NCBI GenBank assembly: GCA_016202645.1
Contig: JACQOF010000014.1
Span: 1-8,428, forward strand
Length of the DNA stretch: 8,428 nucleotides
Source of the DNA: a bacterium
GTDB lineage: Bacteria > Lindowbacteria > 2-12-FULL-62-27
Reading direction: 5' to 3'
The notes beneath the pieces were generated by a model. It ran no database searches. It was not told where the DNA came from and was given only the letters and a program-made list of their open reading frames with translations. The position numbers and the translations under genes were made by a program. Below, one piece after another: positions 6,158 through 8,428 of this stretch (position 1 is its first letter; each line of letters opens with the position of its first letter).

Positions 6158-6868
6158 TCAGATTCCAATATTTTTTCTGCGTTGATTCAAAATCGAGATA
6201 TACCGCTTTTTCATTTCATCGGATAGAAAACTCGTGTGAATGATCGCCTCCCATTTGGCGGCCGACCCCGAGAATTTTTTCAGAATGGTGCCGATTGTCC
6301 TGCCGCTAAGCTGAAGTTGCTCCTTCGCAAGATAATCCATCCATAATGACCTTGTCAGGCGGCGCTTTCGACCCTTGAGCGGCAGCGCGGATTCTTCGAT
6401 GCCGCTCGGGGGTTTGCCCATGGCGAGATAGGCGATGGTCGTATTGATGAAATCGTAGGCGGGGGCCATCTCAATTTTGTTGTGCCTGCGGATCAGCGAA
6501 AAATTTTTCAGGTGCATGTCCTCATTACCCGCAAGATAGTTGAACAGCAGACGACGAAAAAGGATCGCCCTTTCGATGGCCGGGAACGTGCAGTGGTCCA
6601 GGAGCCGGATGAGCTTCTCGATGGAATAGTCATATTTGGTTTCCCGGTCCGCGCCCGCCAGCTGGGCGAAATCCTCCAAGGCGTATTTTTGCGTTTTGTG
6701 GTGCCGGTCAAACCTCTTGATGAAATAAGACATCGTGCCGTCGGCTGAGTAGATGAGACCGTGGAGCGGGACTTCGATGCCGGCTTCCGCCGCAAGCCGC
6801 ATCGTCAGGTCCTCATTTTCCGGGAGTTCCGGATAGTCCCGATGCTGGGGCTTGATGATGAACTGTTG
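6158..6868 (-). pseudogene. 5'-truncated HipA/HipT-type kinase gene
   Basis: The reading frame from the ATG at 6802 gives 214 residues, but recognisable HipA-family sequence continues upstream in the same frame to about 6868 (FIIKPQ, then YPELPENEDL), where an in-frame TGA (6869-6871) cuts it. Numbered from the ATG, the visible core includes GIEVPLHG at 8-15, YFIKRFDR at 26-33, EDFAQLAG at 43-50, the catalytic loop GNEDMHLKNFSL at 92-103 and the AYD metal-binding motif at 115-117. HipT and short HipA kinases are usually about 300-340 residues. Here roughly the first 90-100 are missing, including the Gly-rich SGVQPK-type ATP loop. Intact members phosphorylate aminoacyl-tRNA synthetases as toxins. 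Without the loop this copy is probably dead. No hipB or hipS neighbour is visible. Confidence 0.8.
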
Positions 6869-7047
6869 TCAAGTCTATATTCAAACACAAAACTATTTTT
6901 ACTGCTAAAGCGGTAATTAGCATGGTGCTGAAAAATCCCCTCATTATCCACATAGGTCACGGAGAAGATAAATTCTGTTTCCACAATGACCGTGCCCACA
7001 GGGGTAAAAAACAATTTAGTAGATGAATCTATCAAATTGTTGATTTG
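6869..7047. other. AT-rich intergenic patch
   Basis: This stretch is about 37-40 % GC by eye, against about 58-60 % around it. It lies between the broken end of the hipT remnant and the ATPase gene. A minus-strand frame from a TTG at 7035 gives a 76-residue peptide with some beta-strand character (for example FVFEYRLDN), but it runs out of frame into hipT, has no ribosome binding site, and matches nothing I know. CAAAT (7033-7037) and ATTTG (7043-7047) form an inverted repeat over the predicted -35 box of the ATPase gene. It may be the scar of an insertion or deletion. Confidence 0.5.
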
Positions 7048-7068
7048 CGCCCCTGGGTGCGGTAGACT
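7040..7068 (+). promoter_or_regulatory. Promoter of the ATPase gene, predicted leaderless
   Basis: TTGATT (7040-7045) and TAGACT (7063-7068) are separated by 17 nt, each matching 4 of 6 consensus bases. A start 7 nt past the -10 box falls on position 7075, the A of the ATG. The bases before the ATG contain no ribosome binding site, so a leaderless mRNA is the simplest reading. Confidence 0.45.
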
Positions 7069-7074
7069 TCTGTC

Positions 7075-8274
7075 ATGAGAAAGTTTGTCCGCTCACAGAC
7101 CCGGACGCTGATGGATAGACTGGCGGAACCTCCAAGGCTGATCCAGATCGTGGCCGGGCCGCGTCAGGTGGGGAAAACGACGGCGCTGGCTCAGGCCGTC
7201 CGGGCGTTTCGCGGCCGGGGATTTTCGGCCGTCTCTGTCAGCGCCGACGCCCTCGCCGCGCCCCCGCGGGACTGGATATCGGAAAACTGGGACCGCGCGA
7301 ACCGGATCTCGAAGTCTGGCCGGCCGGTCATTCTGGCGTTTGATGAGCTGCAGAAAATTCCAGGTTGGAGCGAGACCGTGAAATTGGAGTTTGACCGCAA
7401 TCAGCGGCAGAGGCGGAGTGCGCGTCCGCGCGTGGTTTTGACCGGCTCGTCGGCGTTGATGGTGGAGAAGGGTCTGACCGAAAGCCTGGCGGGGCGATTT
7501 GAACTGATCCGCTTTCCGCATTGGAATCTGGAGGAAGAAACGCGGGCATTTCGCCGCCGGCCCGATTATTTCCTCGGCCTTGGCGGATATCCGCGTCTTG
7601 CCGAATTCAAATCCGACTTCCCCCGGTTTCTTCAATATGTCCGGGACGCCGTCATCGAGCCGGTCCTGAGCAGGGACATTCTCCTGCTCCATCCGGTGGA
7701 CAAACCGGCGCTGCTGCGCCGCCTGTTCGAATTTGCCTGCCATCATCCGGCCGAAATCGTGTCTCTTCAGAAGATGCTGGGTCAGCTCACCGACCGCGGC
7801 AACGTCACTGTCATTTCGCATTACCTGGATCTTCTGGCCAAGGCGTTTGTGGTAACGCCACTGCAGAAATTCAGCCGGGAAATATTGCGGGTGCGCGCAT
7901 CCAGCCCCAAACTTATCGTGATGGCCCAGGCGCTTGCCGCCGCTGTCCAAAACAAAACACCCTCGGACCTGGCCGACGATCCCGAACGGCTTGGCCGCTG
8001 GACCGAAAATGCCGTCGGCGCCCATCTGCTCCGCTCCGGTCTCGACGTTTTTTACTGGCGAGATCGTGATCGGGAAATCGACTTCATCGCCGGGAAAGGC
8101 TCGGACCTGATGGCCATCGAAGTTTCATCCGGCAAACGCACCCATTCGGCTTCGGAGGTCGAACGCCTGGCCCGGAACCTCGGCATTCAGCGGTTCCTCC
8201 TCGTCGGCCCCGGCGGCGTGGAGATCCCCCGCTTCCTCCGAACCCCTCCCAGCCACTGGCTAAAAAAAATCTAG
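7075..8274 (+). CDS. AAA-type ATP-binding protein with DUF4143
   Basis: This is a 399-residue protein. The AAA_14-type ATPase domain has Walker A GPRQVGKTT at 28-36, Walker B VILAFDELQKI at 86-96, the sensor-like VLTGSSAL at 121-128 and SLAGRF at 137-142. The central and C-terminal part is DUF4143-like: GGYPR at 170-174, LSRDI at 198-202, ENAVGAHLL at 311-319, then YWRDRDREIDFI at 327-338 and IEVSSGK at 348-354. E311, D336, E349 and K354 follow the pattern of a PD-(D/E)XK nuclease-like fold seen in this family. Such proteins are common, often mobile, and of unknown role; toxin-antitoxin or defence roles have been suggested but not shown. The ATG at 7075 has no ribosome binding site (see the leaderless promoter). 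The end carries an A8 run just before the TAG. Length is normal and the gene looks intact. Confidence 0.9.
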   Translation: MRKFVRSQTRTLMDRLAEPPRLIQIVAGPRQVGKTTALAQAVRAFRGRGFSAVSVSADALAAPPRDWISENWDRANRISKSGRPVILAFDELQKIPGWSETVKLEFDRNQRQRRSARPRVVLTGSSALMVEKGLTESLAGRFELIRFPHWNLEEETRAFRRRPDYFLGLGGYPRLAEFKSDFPRFLQYVRDAVIEPVLSRDILLLHPVDKPALLRRLFEFACHHPAEIVSLQKMLGQLTDRGNVTVISHYLDLLAKAFVVTPLQKFSREILRVRASSPKLIVMAQALAAAVQNKTPSDLADDPERLGRWTENAVGAHLLRSGLDVFYWRDRDREIDFIAGKGSDLMAIEVSSGKRTHSASEVERLARNLGIQRFLLVGPGGVEIPRFLRTPPSHWLKKI

Positions 8275-8332
8275 AACATACCGCAGTGAAGCAGCGATTT
8301 TTTCGGGCAATCCTCAAAATGTCCTGCGGTAT
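8262..8332 (+). promoter_or_regulatory. A8 tract plus 9-bp hairpin at the ATPase/next-gene junction
   Basis: Eight A residues (8262-8269) are followed after 8 nt by ATACCGCAG (8278-8286), whose perfect reverse complement CTGCGGTAT is at 8324-8332. The stem encloses both possible start codons of the next gene. It could control that gene's translation, or act with the A tract as a -1 frameshift signal, since the downstream frame is open through the junction. The sequence elements are seen; the role is inferred. Confidence 0.3.
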
Positions 8333-8428
8333 TCTCTTTGTGATTCTTATCCTGTGCGGGACCGAGGGCATCCTGAGACTGACAAAAATAGGTCGCCCGC
8401 CCGCGTTCTTTTCCGTTCGCGCCACGGC
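8286..8428 (+). CDS. Membrane-anchored protein, N-terminal fragment (possibly SGNH/GDSL type)
   Basis: The frame is open to the window edge, so only about 47 residues are visible. The GTG at 8286 is the likely start; ATG at 8319 is an alternative, and neither has a clear ribosome binding site. After a basic start (VKQRFFRAILK) comes one hydrophobic segment, SCGILFVILILCG, then TEGILRL and GRPPAFFSV. The order (short cytoplasmic tail, one membrane helix, an EG-x-LRL motif and a P-x-x-FF stretch) resembles the N-termini of membrane-anchored SGNH/GDSL-hydrolase or TPR proteins in environmental bacteria. That family guess rests on the N-terminus alone. The start lies 11 nt after the ATPase stop, so the two genes are probably co-transcribed. 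Confidence 0.55.
   Translation, partial: MKQRFFRAILKMSCGILFVILILCGTEGILRLTKIGRPPAFFSVRAT

Noticed and set aside
6805-7035. 76-codon minus-strand ORF in the AT-rich patch
   Set aside because: It has a TTG start without a ribosome binding site, runs out of frame into hipT sequence, and matches no known family; kept only as part of the AT-rich patch.
7093-8025. 310-codon minus-strand ORF
   Set aside because: It is antisense to the ATPase gene, which has clear Walker motifs.
8084-8425. 113-codon minus-strand ORF at the window end
   Set aside because: It overlaps the ATPase 3' end and the next gene in antisense and has no motif; the plus-strand frame has a sensible membrane anchor.

Overview
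The window is GC-rich (by eye about 58-60 %) and looks like the chromosome of an uncultured Gram-negative bacterium. The best clue is a small secreted protein at 218-526 of the exosortase-associated TIGR04073 type, a family I associate with Verrucomicrobiota, Omnitrophota and other PVC or deltaproteobacterial lineages. An LptA/LptC-like exported protein fits an outer-membrane-bearing cell. The phylum assignment is tentative. I see no rRNA, tRNA or CRISPR array.

Layout from left to right. (1) 1-217 is upstream DNA with a small hairpin, then the TIGR04073-like gene on the plus strand (218-526). (2) 527-681 is a convergent intergenic stretch built almost entirely of palindromes, which probably terminates transcripts from both sides. 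(3) 682-2634, minus strand, is a two-gene operon with a good sigma-70-type promoter at 2682-2710. It holds a degenerate HD-GYP protein whose HD dyad reads VD, then a ferredoxin/flavodoxin-NADP+ reductase. (4) 2635-2859 holds that promoter plus a 76-nt palindromic REP/MITE-like element. (5) 2860-6069, minus strand, is a tightly packed four-gene cluster with overlapping starts and stops: long-form glucose-1-phosphate thymidylyltransferase, dTDP-glucose 4,6-dehydratase, a short RmlC-family cupin, and an exported LptA/LptC-like protein. (6) 6158-6868, minus strand, is a HipA/HipT-type kinase gene that has lost its 5' third. (7) 6869-7047 is an AT-rich patch. (8) 7075-8274, plus strand, is an AAA ATPase of the DUF4143 type, probably translated from a leaderless mRNA. 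(9) From 8286 a membrane-anchored protein begins and runs off the window.

The core of the window is activated-sugar synthesis. The first two enzymes turn glucose-1-phosphate and dTTP into dTDP-4-keto-6-deoxyglucose, and the cupin probably epimerises or isomerises it. No RmlD reductase is visible. The last gene of the operon looks like an envelope-export factor, so the deoxysugar is presumably destined for a surface polysaccharide or LPS. The upstream hipT remnant, the AT-rich patch and the DUF4143 ATPase form an accessory segment next to this operon.

No clearly new multi-gene defence or mobile system is visible. The points most worth a second look are the His-less HD-GYP protein paired with a flavin reductase, the LptA/C-like gene fused into a dTDP-sugar operon, the decayed hipT, and an A8 tract followed by a hairpin at the end of the ATPase gene, with the next ORF open in the -1 frame.
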